Part shown: positions 1 through 12,632 of the stretch, piece by piece | Position numbering within the stretch: the first letter of the stretch is position 1 | Layout of the letters: each line of letters begins with the position of its first letter | Assembly: GCA_963575645.1 (NCBI GenBank) | Contig: OY754470.1 | Coordinates: 4,286,501 to 4,350,500, forward strand | Source of the DNA: Xanthostigma xanthostigma | Taxonomy: Eukaryota > Arthropoda > Insecta > Raphidioptera > Raphidiidae | Direction: 5' to 3' | Length of the DNA: 64,000 nt | The notes under the pieces: model-generated | What the model was told of the DNA's origin: nothing | Database searches by the model: none | Seen by the model: only the letters and a program-made list of their open reading frames with translations | Made by a program: the position numbers and the translations under genes

Positions 1-551
1 AAAACAAAAAAACGAAAAAAAAATTATTTAGGTATAATTTTCACGGAAATGGTTTTTTACAGATAATTAAATCTGTGTGCACAATTTATACTATACGCTG
101 TTGTTAATCATAGTAGAGAATTTTATCGTTTTTGTGTACATCTTTTTACGCGGAAATTTGTAATTCACCCATTTTAAGAGCTTGAATAATTTACTTAAAA
201 ACTTGACAGTTCTTTTATACTGCAAGGATCAATCAGGATTTGAAACAAGAAAAGAGCTTTTCAGTGGTGTGAGCTATAAAAAACGGACAGATATAGAGTC
301 CTTTAATATTTATTTCTTGACAAAACATTCTTCAAATATAGTGTTTATCGAAAACACAGGAAATTATTTAATTTGGACGCTATTTATTGGCAATATTTTT
401 TTTTATAAATTTTTCAACTAATTAAAACCCTATTTTGAATGAAGTCGGTGTTCAGCGAAACTTCAACTTCCAATATGGAAGACAGTCTTACAATATCGTA
501 AGTTTAAGTGTGGTGCGTGAACAAATATACAATTACATTTTTATTTAATTA

Positions 552-1190
552 CTAGCGGTCCGTCCCGAGTTCATCCGGCTGCGATAGATATAATTCTTCC
601 AATTAATGTACATATTTCGTTTGCGGCCTGGCGTCTGAACTAATAGCTTTGCGCAAATTCCACCAGATTTGCTTCTGATTTAATAGCTTTGAGCAAACTC
701 CATCAGATTTGCTATCAGATGTCACTATTTGGTACTAAAACCTTTTTTTCTGTTTGCTTTTAAACTAATAGTTCACCGACTTAAGGTGCAAAATTGGTTG
801 CCACGAAAAGCGCTTTTATTGCAATGTATAGGAGTTGTATACCTACCGATATATTCCTGGGTTTAAGGAAACGACGACGGCGTTTTTCCGTCCGGCTACG
901 ATAGATATAATTCTGCCAAATGAATTTCGTTTGCGGCCCAGCGTCTGAACTAATAGCTTTGAGCAAATTCCACCAGATTTGCTTCTGAACGAATAGCTTT
1001 GAGCAAATTCCATCATATTTGCTATCAGATGTCACTATTTGGTACTAAAACAGTTTTTTTCTGTTTGCTTCTGAACTAATAACGGTTCAAAATTGGTTTC
1101 CACGAAAAGCGCTTTTATTGCAATGTAGGAGTTGGATACCTACCGATATATTTCTGCGTTTAACGAAACGACGACGGTGTTTTGTTAAAG
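552..1190 (-). mobile_element. Non-autonomous Helitron, minus strand, with internal duplication
   Basis: The 3' terminus at 552-555 is CTAG, followed on the element strand by T. The sequence before it matches the terminal segment of the Helitrons at 12633-13505 and 53525-53913, including the 'tttgagcaaatt' motifs. A unit of about 320 bp is present twice (from about 567 and about 890), so the body is tandemly duplicated. The far end near 1190 is approximate because no clear TC start is visible. Confidence 0.7.
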
Positions 1191-1601
1191 GTCTCTACTT
1201 GAAGTTCAATATACGTCATGTTATCAGCATATATAGGTATCCGAGACATGACGTACAAACCCGATGTTATACAAGATATAATTTATGAAAGCGATCCGGT
1301 ATGAATGATGAATTGCCATGTGAATGGATGGATGGAAGGCAGGAACCCGCTGCCACCATGTTTCTCATCTTGTCGCTTACGTCTAACAGTTGAATGGAAA
1401 TATGAATGCCGTTTTTGACACGCGTGAATCTGAGACGCACTCAGACTTATCAGTTTGCCTCTTTGGAAATTGAGGGTTCGTTCATTACGATTTTCTTTTC
1501 TAAATATGCATTTTTGTATTTCCTGAGTCGCTTCTTTACGAGGGTAATCACAATTTTAATTTATAATAATGATTTCTAATATACAGTTTCATAAAAGATT
1601 G

Positions 1602-1733
1602 TCCTAAAATTCCTTCATTCACCTTTTGCTATTAATTAAGTTGAAGTTGTAAATGTAGCAAATAACGAGAAGTGTGATAAATGGAAAATAGTTATAAAGT
1701 TGAGAAACGGACGTTAAACGCATTATTATTATT
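1602..1733 (+). mobile_element. 5'-truncated SINE fragment (same family)
   Basis: Matches only the 3' third of the SINE at 3586-4009, from the 'gtcctaaaatt' block through the 'gagaaacggacgttaaa' block to an (ATT)n tail. The tRNA head is missing, so it cannot be transcribed from its own promoter. Confidence 0.85.
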
Positions 1734-1979
1734 AGAATTCTACAAAAATATATATTTTACCCCACGAATTCTTTCAACTCCTACATCACATCCTTTGGGA
1801 TAAGAATTTACAGATTAAATCTTCCAGTTTTAGAGCAATATCTTAAAATTTTTCAAATTTCGACATTGCAGCTCATCTGAAAGAGAACGCTAATATTGTA
1901 GTTATAATTTATTATAAAAATCTGTACATTAAACCCTGAAAAAATGATTAAAAGTGCTTTATAAATAGTTAATATTTTT

Positions 1980-2176
1980 GACGTGATAACGTCTTATAAA
2001 TTGATGAAACACCGGCTGCATGCACGAAAAAGTGTCACGTTCCGAAATGTGTCACGTTCCGCCTGACAGCTACTAAAATTTAGGTTATGTATTATTAAAT
2101 ATGATATTCGAGCGGAATACGTTATCACGTAAAACTATCGTCCGTAAACCGACTTTACAGACAACCAATTTTTTTT
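1980..2176 (+). repeat. TIR repeat family, copy 1
   Basis: Runs from the palindromic GACGTGATAACGTC end to the 'gacaaccaatttttttt' end, about 197 bp. The same two ends occur at 4744-5316 (opposite strand) and 17040-17256. The end motif contains ACGTTATCACGT, the complement of part of the start. The interior is shorter than in the 573-bp copy, consistent with an internal-deletion derivative. No transposon superfamily could be assigned. Confidence 0.85.
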
Positions 2177-3035
2177 AAGATTAAATATCGTTTTGTTGTG
2201 ATTTACAAAATAATTTATATTTTTTGAAATATGGATAATTTATATGATTATAACGTCATTAGTTTAGAGAGCCGATAATGCATAAGTAAAATTTACTTGT
2301 CCGTTTCTTTTGATTGCAATCCTACAAAGTATTTACTAGAAAAGCTCCAGAAACCCATTTGGAAATAAAAACGTAGATATACAATATATAAATGGACTAT
2401 TTAAATTCACCGTCTTGTGTGCTAGAAAGAGATGAATGTGCTGTAATTAATCTACGGAATGCGATCAATGGTAACTTGATCAGAATGTCCGCGATGTTCT
2501 TTTATTTTCACGTTGCTATGTCATTTGTTTTTGTCTCGCGCACGCTTTCTCAGCTCGCCTGATAAAATATTAGTGAGATTTTGTGAATCGTATCGTTCTT
2601 GTTAATGCATTATCGTAATTCACTGACGCTACATTAACGGTTATTTTTTAACGATGAATTTGGTTCGGTCAAGACAATTGGTAGGTATAAAAAAACATAT
2701 ACATTGTTTCTGAAATCGACGCGTGCTGTTGAAGTGAAACTTATATAAACCTATATACATGCGATCTATAACGGCCTGACTTACTGCATTGTACTGCCTC
2801 CGCAAGGCTACTTTCATCACACACGTCGGGAAAGAATACTTTAGGGTCATTTACCCATTCGGGGGGCACGTCCCCTAACGCAGGCAAACGGCAAATGTAA
2901 TGTATTTGCAAATGCAAGCTGGACACTTACGTAATTCCAACTTGCATAATTAAATAAGATAACTATTTAAGTTGAAATATATATTTTTTTTTGTAACAAT
3001 GCATTGCTAAATTGTACATCCAATTATACACTTAT

Positions 3036-3480
3036 ATAAAATATAGTTTAAAAAAAACTAAAAAACACGCTTTATATCGGACTAAAAAGTAAAAAATAAT
3101 TGTTTTAAAATAAGCTTAAAAAGCGTTGGGCGCTCGATGTACGAAAATGTGGAACAAAGCGCCCCACGCTTTTTAAGCTTATTTTAAAACAATTATTTTT
3201 TACTTTTTAGTCCGATATAAAGCGTGTTTTTTAGTTTTTTTTAAACTATATTTTATTTTTCACTTTTTAGTTTGAGGATCTATAAAAGAATTTATTAATC
3301 CTGGGGGTCCTAATAAGGATAATGGGAAACTGTTATCAAATTATTGCATTGTCATCGGTCCTTGATACGTATGCAAAGTTTCAAATTAATCAGACTTCGG
3401 GAAATTGGCGAAAATTATGCTCAAAGATTCCGTTACGGACATACATATTTACAACCCAAACTAATATAAAGCGTATAAAA
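3036..3480 (+). mobile_element. Hairpin element copy 1
   Basis: Two arms of about 97 bp form a near-perfect palindrome (about 3038-3134 and 3158-3254) around a loop of about 23 nt starting CGATGTACG. A single-copy tail follows, running to the 'ctaatataaagcgt' end near 3480. One arm pair is mismatched here: the left arm reads gcgTtgggcgct while the right arm implies gcgTggggcgct. No coding capacity. Copies 2 and 3 are at 13807-14243 and 35327-35963. Confidence 0.9.
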
Positions 3481-3585
3481 ATAGATTTTGTTTAATTAAA
3501 ACAATAATTATTATTTCTTTTCAAATATCAAACTTCCGCGATGGCATATGTCTATCTTTTAAGGATGATTTACTATACACATTTT

Positions 3586-4009
3586 ACCGAGCGGTGTAGC
3601 GTAGATGTGAGAGCACTAGACCGCATTCGGAAGGTACCGGGTTCAAATCCCAGCGGCGGCGGATGTGGCTTGGAATTTTTTCTGCTGTCTCACGCCGAGA
3701 AACGGTAATTCCTGTACCGGCCATATTGTTGAGGTTTTCCATGGTTTCCCTGAATAATTCCAGATAAATATCGAGATGGTTCCTTATTCAAGAACATGGC
3801 TGATTACCTGCCAAACTCACTCCTATGCTCAAAATGTGCCTACCTTATCCTAATGTCCTAAAATTCTTTCATTCGCCCATTGCTAGTAATTAAGTGGAAG
3901 TTGAAAAAATGTAGAAAATAACGGGAAGTGTGATAGATGGAAACAGTAATGGTGCGAATGGCGTCTGTTATGAGTCGAGAAACGGACGCTAAACCCATTA
4001 TTATTATTG
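3586..4009 (+). mobile_element. tRNA-derived SINE, full-length older copy
   Basis: Same family as the intronic copy at 22145-22571 over the whole length. The B box GGTTCAAATCC is at 3640-3650; the A box has decayed. The body is clearly alignable and the tail is ATT repeats ending at 4009. More base differences and no clean target duplication suggest an older insertion. A Helitron-type 3' end follows at once (to 4069). Confidence 0.88.
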
Positions 4010-4069
4010 TACCCATTTTAAGTCGACCAAAAAGCGGTGAAAATCTACAATTTCGAGCGAAGCCGCTAG
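4010..4069 (+). mobile_element. Helitron 3' terminus fragment
   Basis: 'aaagcggtgaaaatctacaa' followed by gcgaagccgCTAG (4066-4069) before T resembles the terminus at 52730-52771. It immediately follows the SINE tail, so the SINE may have inserted into this Helitron. Confidence 0.45.
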
Positions 4070-4743
4070 TGTATCTATAAAACGAAGACTTGTTGAAGCA
4101 AAGGTATTTCTTTTTAATAGATCAACGAACTTTGATCATATAGGTATGTGCGAATATAAATTCAGATTGCTTTGGAATATATTTGTCTGACTATAACCAT
4201 TTGTAGATATATAATGTGCGCAAGGTTCTGTCGCATTAGTTCTGTGCTTAGTTGTCAAGTAATCCATTAGTTTCACGTTACATGCCAGCTAAATCTTCCG
4301 CATCCATCGACGTGTTCATTTTGTCCCATTTCCAGCAACCCCCCGTTTTCGATCCCACCTTCTTTTTCATTACAGTATTATTTACATTATGTGCCCATAT
4401 AATAAATACAGCAGACATTTTGATTTACTACAGTGATAGTATTTTGTTTCCGCTTACATAATGATAGCGATGCTGACTTGTTTCGAAGACAGTTCTTTCC
4501 CGCAAAAAGAACAGTTCACAGAGATGTAATCAGCAAACTTACTTGTGAAACAAACTTTTTAAGTAAACAACTGAAATTAGCTGTCTTTTGTCTGTACGGG
4601 GGTAATTTGTTGAAAGGTGACATAAGGTGAATTTATCATCAATATATTTACTACTAACGCCAAAATTATTGAAGTAGAGAAGTTGAAAATTTCCAAGGCT
4701 AAAAAAATGTCTAAAAATACACAACATTTAAAAATATAAAAAA

Positions 4744-5316
4744 ATTGGTTGTCTGTAAAGTCGGTTTACGGACGATAGTTTTACGTGATAACGTATTCCG
4801 TAATACATAACCTAAACCTCCCAAAATTTGGTTTCAATCCGCTTATCCTTGGTGTCGGAATGATAAGAAATGTCAAAAGTGACGTTTGCAACTGTCAAAG
4901 TATTATGTTCAATAATAATTAGTTATTCCAATACTTAACTTAGAAGGCGTTGCATTTCACAAAATACTAATGTCAAAAAATTGAATTAAACATTAGAAAT
5001 GCAGCCGTTTTCATGTTGCATTTATACAGCTATTTTTCTATATAAATTTGTATAAAAAAACTGTTTAGGCAAATTCTGTTATACGAAATCTATGTAAAAT
5101 GTTCTCCTCTTTCGTTTAAGACTGGTTTCAAACCGATCTGATTTAAATTGAGCGAGAAATTAGCAAAAAGCACGCACAGGGTCAGGCGGAACGTTACGCG
5201 TTACGAACGTTAGGAACGTTAGGATTTAGGAACGTTACACTTTTTCGTGCATGCAGCCGGTGTTTTATCAATTTATAAGATTGGTGATTCATCAATTTAT
5301 AAGACGTTATCACGTC
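4744..5316 (-). repeat. TIR repeat family, longest copy
   Basis: Inverted relative to the copies at 1980-2176 and 17040-17256. It begins ttggttgtctgtaaag and ends GACGTTATCACGTC. About 380 bp of extra internal sequence (4830-5160) is missing from the short copies. No coding frame of note. Confidence 0.85.
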
Positions 5317-5967
5317 AAAAAAAAATCAATTATTTTATTTTTTCTATTTTTTTTATTGAGTCTTAAAAACGTCTCCTTATCCGCTCCTAGTTCTCCTAGC
5401 TTACGGATTAGTGGAAACTGAGTTCATCATTTTACTGACCTACATCATGATAGGTTTTGATAAATTAAAAAATATGTGTATTTATGTTTTTACTAAAAGA
5501 TTCGGTGAAATTTTAGACTATTTCAAAATGAAAATACAGACAACGTAATATTTTTTATTGGTGTACGAAACAACAGATTTTATTACCAAGTTGGTATAGT
5601 AAACATCCATTGTTAAAATATATTATATTGACATAAAATTATTTTCATAAAATTCTACTCTTTATACTATATTTGTGAAACGACATGTATGTATACATGC
5701 ATTATTGAAACTGTATTTCAACAAAATATTCAACTAAATTCAGTAAATTGAAATTGTTGTTTAATTTTATAGGTACAGTACTATAGTGTCACCTTAAATA
5801 AAATCGAGTTAACATTGTTACTTTCAATCAGTGTTGCACATTGCACAATAAGAAAATACACAATACATAGCTTCCCTTTAGAATTTTAAATGAACTTTCT
5901 TGAGTTGAAAAGCATATAATTGAAGTGACGTGCATTAGTTTTCCACTATTTTCGAGCGGTCCATTGT

Positions 5968-6460
5968 CAGTTCCGGATTAACCTATAAGCAAAATAAGCA
6001 ACTTCTTAAGGCATCACGTCCCAAGGGGCACCAAAAATCACAACTCAGAAATGAAAAGTACCTCACCAGACCGTGTCAACATTTTTTTTTATTTTGTCAT
6101 GTTCTTAAAAATTTGATCTAGAGTAGGTATGTGTTCAGAAGTAGGCATAGAAGTTAAAAATAAATTATAATTTATTTTTGAAAATGCAAACTATATTTTA
6201 TTAACTTTAAGGTTTTGTAACTCGTTTTTATTTACAGTTAAATTTTCAATGGGAGTGCTCAGTGTAAAATTCAATTTTTCCCCTAAAATTCTAGGCTTTT
6301 TTCTATCAGTTTTATCTTTATGACCCTAACAGTTTGAAAAAAAAATTATAAACTTAACATGACAGACAGATAATATTAAATTTTTTTTAGACTGCTGGTA
6401 GAGATGAGGGCCCATAGGCAAGAAATGCTTAGGGCATCAAGGAGTCTTAATCCGGCACTG
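5968..6460. mobile_element. hAT-type MITE
   Basis: Exact 8-bp target duplication TCCATTGT at 5960-5967 and 6461-6468. Inverted termini CAGTTCCGGATTAA and CAGTGCCGGATTAA differ at one base. The 493-bp interior has no coding capacity. Same family as 13015-13466. Confidence 0.92.
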
Positions 6461-8662
6461 TCCATTGTAAAGTCATTGATTAAATTACCTGGTTAACAAT
6501 CTTTCTATAACACTTTAATCAATGGTAAAGCGTATACTGAAAGTTACAGCTTGTTAGTATTATGTGAATGCATCTTTAGTTTTTTGTCATATTGTTTCTA
6601 GGGCAGTTCTATTTGCGATGCGATTTTATTTTCCAGTGCAGACACCCTAGCATATATACAGATACAATAAATGATGACGTTGTGTAGAGGAAAAGGGGGA
6701 AAAATTGTAAACCAAATCGACAAATCGACGCTTTTTCGTCTCTCTTTTCGCAGGACAACAAAGTGAAAATATTCTTTATTTTTCTCGTTCAATTCTACTG
6801 GGTTATTCATTTGATTCAAGAGATCCGGAAGTAGCGACATAAATCTAATATGGAATATTTTCATGAAAATTGTGTTAAAAGAAAACTACGGATAGTATAA
6901 CTTTATATATGATCAGAAAAAAAGGTGGTTTATGTAACATTTTTGGAATTAGTTTTATTTGTACATATAATTTCAAAATAAAATAATTACATTTTGAACA
7001 GCTTCTGTGGGTACGTGGATCACAACATAAATTCTAATTTAAATATAATAATAACAATAATAAAAATTTAGTTGTCAGAGAATTGTGAAAGAAATAGAAC
7101 ATTACAATATTTTTGTCCACAGTCTACTAAAACAGCCAACTACATAATGTTTGGTAAATTGACATCCTTAAATATATTTAAATAGTTATTCTTATGGGTA
7201 AAGAAAAAATGTGTTCTAATTTAAATAATTTTGAAAAGGTAAGGCCCGTTTTGAGATTATTTAGATTGCAGGACAAAAATTGACAAGTGGGCCATCATCG
7301 CGTTTCACTCGTTTATTGTCGGAAAAGAGCGTACTCATATTTTTTTCTTAGTATTTGGCATAAACCACTTTGCCTTGTAAGCCGCAGATATCACGCTATG
7401 TGAAAATTTATTTGTTTCTTCTCCATATTTTTCATAGCGAAAAAGTGAAAAGTAATAGTTGCTATTGTGTGAAAAATACCAATAAATCTGTTAAACATTT
7501 CCACGAAAATTGTGGATATTTATTTGTTTTCAATAAAAAGAAAATGATATATCAGACCTTTACATTCCATCATTAAATAATGATAAAAAGAAACATTTCA
7601 GTTTATCTTTGTTGTTTGATTAAATATTAAAAGGTTAGGTTTTATATTTGATATAGAAAATGGATAATAAAAAACAATTTATATTCAGAAAGTTCTGGAA
7701 AGAGATAAATTGATAAATTTTCTTATATGGACTGAAAACAATAAAGAAAATGGCTTCATGTCAAAGACGTAATGAAACGTTGAAACAATCTTAAACAAAA
7801 CGCCAGAATTTGATACGAGGATCATATGTTATTTATATAACATCGATATCATCAAATAACGATATATATATATTTTTTTAAACGATTATTTTTTTCCTTG
7901 TAAAAATATGGATTCCATATTTTGCGCTATCTAGTATAAACAGATAAGTCATCGAATTTAACCATCATAAATGTTTATTCGTTTAATATATCGTAGTTAT
8001 ATAGTTTGTTTTTTACAACGGTGATCGAAGACATGTAGAAAGGTTTTTACCAATGACTGCATATTAGGTATTTTGCGTGTAGTGTTAATCGAAAGAATGA
8101 TGGAGGGACTAAGAAGGATAAATTGAGCCGAGATTGTTGAGACACCGTTATTTATAATTTATATTATTGTACCTACTATGACTTATTCAGTCGTTTAAAA
8201 TTCACTAAAATCCGTCGCTTCCACCATAAACCCCTTTACTTCCACCATATATGAGATGCGGTTTTGCTTGTCGTCGTTAATTTTATGTACTCAGAAAAAA
8301 AACACACACGTATTGCAAGACATCTGACGTTGTAACCGAAGTCTTTTTAACGATGCGCTGCTTTTTATCAGCAGTTCATGGCCCACTTGACACGGTACGA
8401 ACATAAAATGGGTCGCAATCTAATATTTGTAGTAAACAGTGTCTCAATATCTATCATATTGCCCTTCAGCTCAGTTGAATTTAATAGCTATTACTTTGCA
8501 TGCACTATCAACAAATGTTGTCGATGTGCTTTGCATTTGGTAGTGCTTATTTATATCATAATAGACGTTACCCGCGACATTGCACGCTTGCAATCAAACT
8601 TTATTTCTTTTATTATACCTTAACGCCAGCGAACCTGAATATGGACGCAGCGTAACCTTTGA

Positions 8663-8762
8663 GGTTTCATTTATTTATGTTTTGTTTATTTTTTATTTAT
8701 TTTTTATTTTTTTATTTATTTTTTATTGAATTTTTATTTATTTTTTATTTATGTTTTATTTG
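8663..8762. repeat. Low-complexity (TTTATT)n tract
   Basis: About 100 bp of TTTATTTATTTTTTATT-type repeats with few interruptions. Confidence 0.9.
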
Positions 8763-8830
8763 TTTTTACGACGACTCACACACATGTCTGTCACTGTGTG
8801 AAATAAAGCTATTCTAAATTCTATTCTAAC
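8755..8830 (+). mobile_element. Possible non-LTR 3' tail
   Basis: 'gtgtgaaataaagctattct' followed by aaattctattctaacc resembles a retroelement 3' end with a TTCTA-type tail. Preceded by a long T/A low-complexity tract. Confidence 0.35.
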
Positions 8831-11321
8831 CTTTGGTGTGAGAGCTCTATATATTTATTTGTAGATATTAAATTTCATTGAAATCGGATTATAGGCGGAA
8901 CAGACACACACAGAGACAAAAAAAAAATGAAAATATTCTTAGCGCTTACGTCATTGTACAAGTTCGATCGTCAAACGTGGTTAACACTTAATTATAGTCG
9001 GATGAGGTGTCCACGATTTCAGTCAATCTATATTCAATTATATTTTGCTTGTGTACTTATTAAGGTTTAGGTACAGAGTTTTGTTTATCTGACAGTTTTG
9101 GAAACATAAAAATATATTTTTAAAATCGCTATATCTTAAAAACGCGTGGGAAAAAAAGTGTAAAGACATTTTTCGTTGAAAATGTTCTACAAATTTTATA
9201 ATAACTGTTTTTGCGATAAAAATTACTGTTGAAGCGATATTTTAAAAAACTTTTTTTTACCTTCGGCCTTGAATAAAATTTTTAGTACAATGCTAAAGTG
9301 ATTTTTGTACAGGGAAAGCCATATTTTAATGTTATTGTAATTCATATTATAGAAATATTTCTATATATTTTGTATTAATTTTTGTTTTTAAATCTTCTGC
9401 CGATATGATTCTGTTGAAAACTATACAAATTTAAATTTCATCTGTAACATTCTCTTTCTTAGTTTTTGTTTTTTTTTTTTTTAAACATAAAACCGTTTGA
9501 AGTTTTACCTTATTTATGTGTTTTCTTGCATGTGTCGCGCAGTTTTTGTTAAATTTTTCTGTTCTGAAACATTCCAAGTGTTCGTGGATTTATTTGGTTA
9601 ACGCCTGTTTTCGATAAAAATAGTTAATGTAGCGTTTCTTTGAAAAAGGAATATTTTAAAAGAGTTTAATGTATTGTATCGAAGAATAATATATTCTGAC
9701 TGAAAAGAATCTACCCTTAAAATTACTGCGATTTGAGAATTGAAATTTATAATTTACATAATTTAAATTGGAAATTCTGCGAATAGAATACAGTATAATA
9801 AAACTGTATATTAAGATATAAATTCGTATATAAACCAAACTTTCTAGTTCATAAAAAAATTAAATAGTATCTATACTGATTTTAAAATTTAAAATACGAA
9901 ATGCATAAAAATGTGTGTTAACAGTGTAGAAATAACGACTCTTTTGTGAAATACATTATTTTATTGTTGAAACAATATTGTTACAGAAAATTTTAAGTGA
10001 AGAAAACTTCTTTAAAATAAAAATATAATTGATGTAAATCTATGATATTTGGAAGCTAAAATAAAAGAGGTTCAAAAGTGATCAACTGTTTTATCACAAA
10101 ATCGCAAAATTGACGTTGTATGCATTTTTTTCTTACACGGAATTAGGGCAATACGAGTATAGGGGTTGCTAGAGTTTCTCTAGTGAGGTTTAGGACAAAG
10201 ATTAATGATTACTGATTGATTCTTTCGATCTACCATATTCTTCAGCCAAAATAAAGATTTTCTTATTTTAATATTTTACTTATTGTTGGCTGTTGATATT
10301 TAGTTATAGAGTTTATTATTAAAACGATATAGTTATGGTATATTGCTTTTATGAATGAAGTCTTGCCTTTCGTTTTTTTAAGAGGTGAGATTGATAATAA
10401 ATAATCTAGATTTTGTTACGGATATTTTTAAAATTAGTAATACATTTTTCATATCAATATTACTTGAAAATTCATAGTGCCTCGTTGCTTTTTTTAAACA
10501 ACTTGTCAAAACAATTAAAACCCAACACTAAAGTAATATTATTGTGTTTAATATTAATACTTTGTTTACTAATTTTTGAAAATTTTAGAGAAGTTAATAG
10601 TTTTATAATGTCGCAATAATTTAGAATAGAACAGTATGAAATGACACTTTTGTTCGTTAGTGTTTGCCGTTTATTATCTAATATATTTATGCCAACAAAG
10701 TAATATCAGCACATGTTATCGTAAATATACCATTTTATAATAGCATACGTACCCTAGACTATGCATATTTAGATATTTAATGCAGGCTTGCTCTGTTATG
10801 TAATCAGAATCACAGCTGAAGGCACTGTGAGTGCATGAGTCGTTAAATTCGTTATCGTCGTTAAAACAGTTGCAACTAGCAACCTGAAGGTGGTTGTATT
10901 CTAACCGGAAATCGCTGGCATTAGTTAAATGTAAAAAAAATTATCGTCTGTAATCGAATCGGACACAGATAAGATAAAAATTCTATGATATGCATGGAAT
11001 TAATATTGTCAAGCGCTTGTAACTTGAAATCTATTTTAACGGCTTTAGTTCTACCATCGTAAATACACGTTGAGATATTTTGTGAAAAGAAAAATTTAAG
11101 CGTTGTTAACCCTTTCGTATAGAAATTGAAGTACACTGATATATTTCAAGAAATTGGGTCCGATATTTACACCAAAGGATCCCGCACAAAGCTTATGGAA
11201 TTTGGTTCTCGGTTAAATTGATCAAAAATGGTTTTATTTTTAGGAAAATTTCTTTTTTCAGTCAAAACCTTAGTGTTTTATGTTATACGTGCATTTTAAT
11301 AAGGATTAATTGTCGAATAAA

Positions 11322-11530
11322 ATGGGGAAAAAGCTGTCAAATCGGAAGTGCTGTGTTGTTGATTGTAAAGATACACCAACTAAACATCCAGAATTACAAT
11401 TCCACTGTTTTCCTGGATTTTCTTATGAATTAGAGAGGAAAAAAATGGACTGCAGCGGTACGTCGTCAACAGCAATTAAATTTTATTTTACGTCTGTAAT
11501 CATTATTAAATACATGAAAAATATCATTGT
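11322..11530 (+). pseudogene. THAP-domain N-terminal fragment, frameshifted
   Basis: From an ATG at 11322 the frame reads MGKKLSNRKCCVVDCKD, then HCFPGFSYELERKK. This matches the start of a C2CH THAP DNA-binding domain, with its first cysteine pair and the FCFP-type segment. At a run of seven A (11442-11448) the frame breaks. Dropping one A resumes the conserved KKW, then TAAVRRQQQ, before a stop. The second zinc-ligand pair (C and H) is not present downstream in this piece, so it is a partial gene, an exon of an unassembled gene, or a relic of a P-element-type transposase. A sequencing error in the A run is possible. Confidence 0.65.
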
Positions 11531-11567
11531 GTTAACAAAAATAAGATTTAAAAAATTTAGAAATTAA

Positions 11568-12632
11568 AAGTGTATATCATTTATGTAGTTTTTTTGCTGA
11601 CATTTTGCGTAAATATTTTTTTATAATTAAAAATAACGCTGGTTTCCATGTTTTTGTAAGTTTTGGGTGAACCACTTTTGAAAAAAATCAAACACGAGAT
11701 GGTGCGAAGGTCGCGTGTCAAAGATACTTTCCTAGCGTATATAACGTCGTCGCATTCAATTTACGAATTTTGTTCAGGGCCGGTTAATATATCATCTAGC
11801 TTATTTCAATGAGTATAATATTATCGTATTATACAGCGGTTCATACGTTCAAATGTTGAAACGTTCAAACAACGTATAATAATAATATTAAATCAGTATT
11901 TTATGGTCAAATTTAGTCTGACAATACGATTCCATTCTCGAGATACGTTGCTTTATTTTGCCAGATTCGTTTTTATTTAGTTCTTTACTTGTTTTGTTGT
12001 AATCTCACTCGACGTTCAACTGTTATTATCTACATTTACTTGTTCCATTACATTTTGTTAAAAATACATTTTTAGCGTCAACTTTAAAACATTATTTTAA
12101 AAATTCTTGAAATGAGCATAAAATGTAAGGAAATGTAAACTGCTTAACGACGGAAAATGATATTATGTAATCTAAATAAATTATGAAGCATTATAAAATA
12201 TCATAAAACATAAGACGGTTGTAACTATTAATGGCATGTAACATAAATTATTTATAAAACAAGATAATGTAGAAATTTGTCTTCTTCCTGCTGTAATTTT
12301 ATGTTAGGTGCACATATTTCTTGAAAAAGAAACCATTATAATTTTCCATAGAAGTTGTGTTTTGTTTAGATGTTATATTTTTGCTACAAACATTTATAAT
12401 TATATAATATGTTCAGTGGAATATATTTTAGTATTCTCATTGTTTTTTTTTGTTGGGTATATCGCAAATAATTGAAAGATTTTTTGGAAGAGTATGTTTT
12501 TAATAGTAATAAATACAATAAAAAATATTTTAAGTTATAATATTTGCGTTTAAGTTTATTGGTTATTTCTAAGGGCAACATTTTTTGAGTTTGCAATAAA
12601 AAACAAATAAAAATATAATAAAGTGTACTACA
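11568..12632. other. Gene-free DNA
   Basis: AT-rich; I looked for the rest of the THAP domain (C-x2-H) here and did not see it. Confidence 0.55.

Larger units (their letters stand above)
6469..11309. other. Gene-free AT-rich DNA
   Basis: Apart from the low-complexity tract and possible retroelement tail at 8663-8830 I see no gene, RNA or repeat I can name. Short open frames have no recognisable protein character. Confidence 0.6.
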
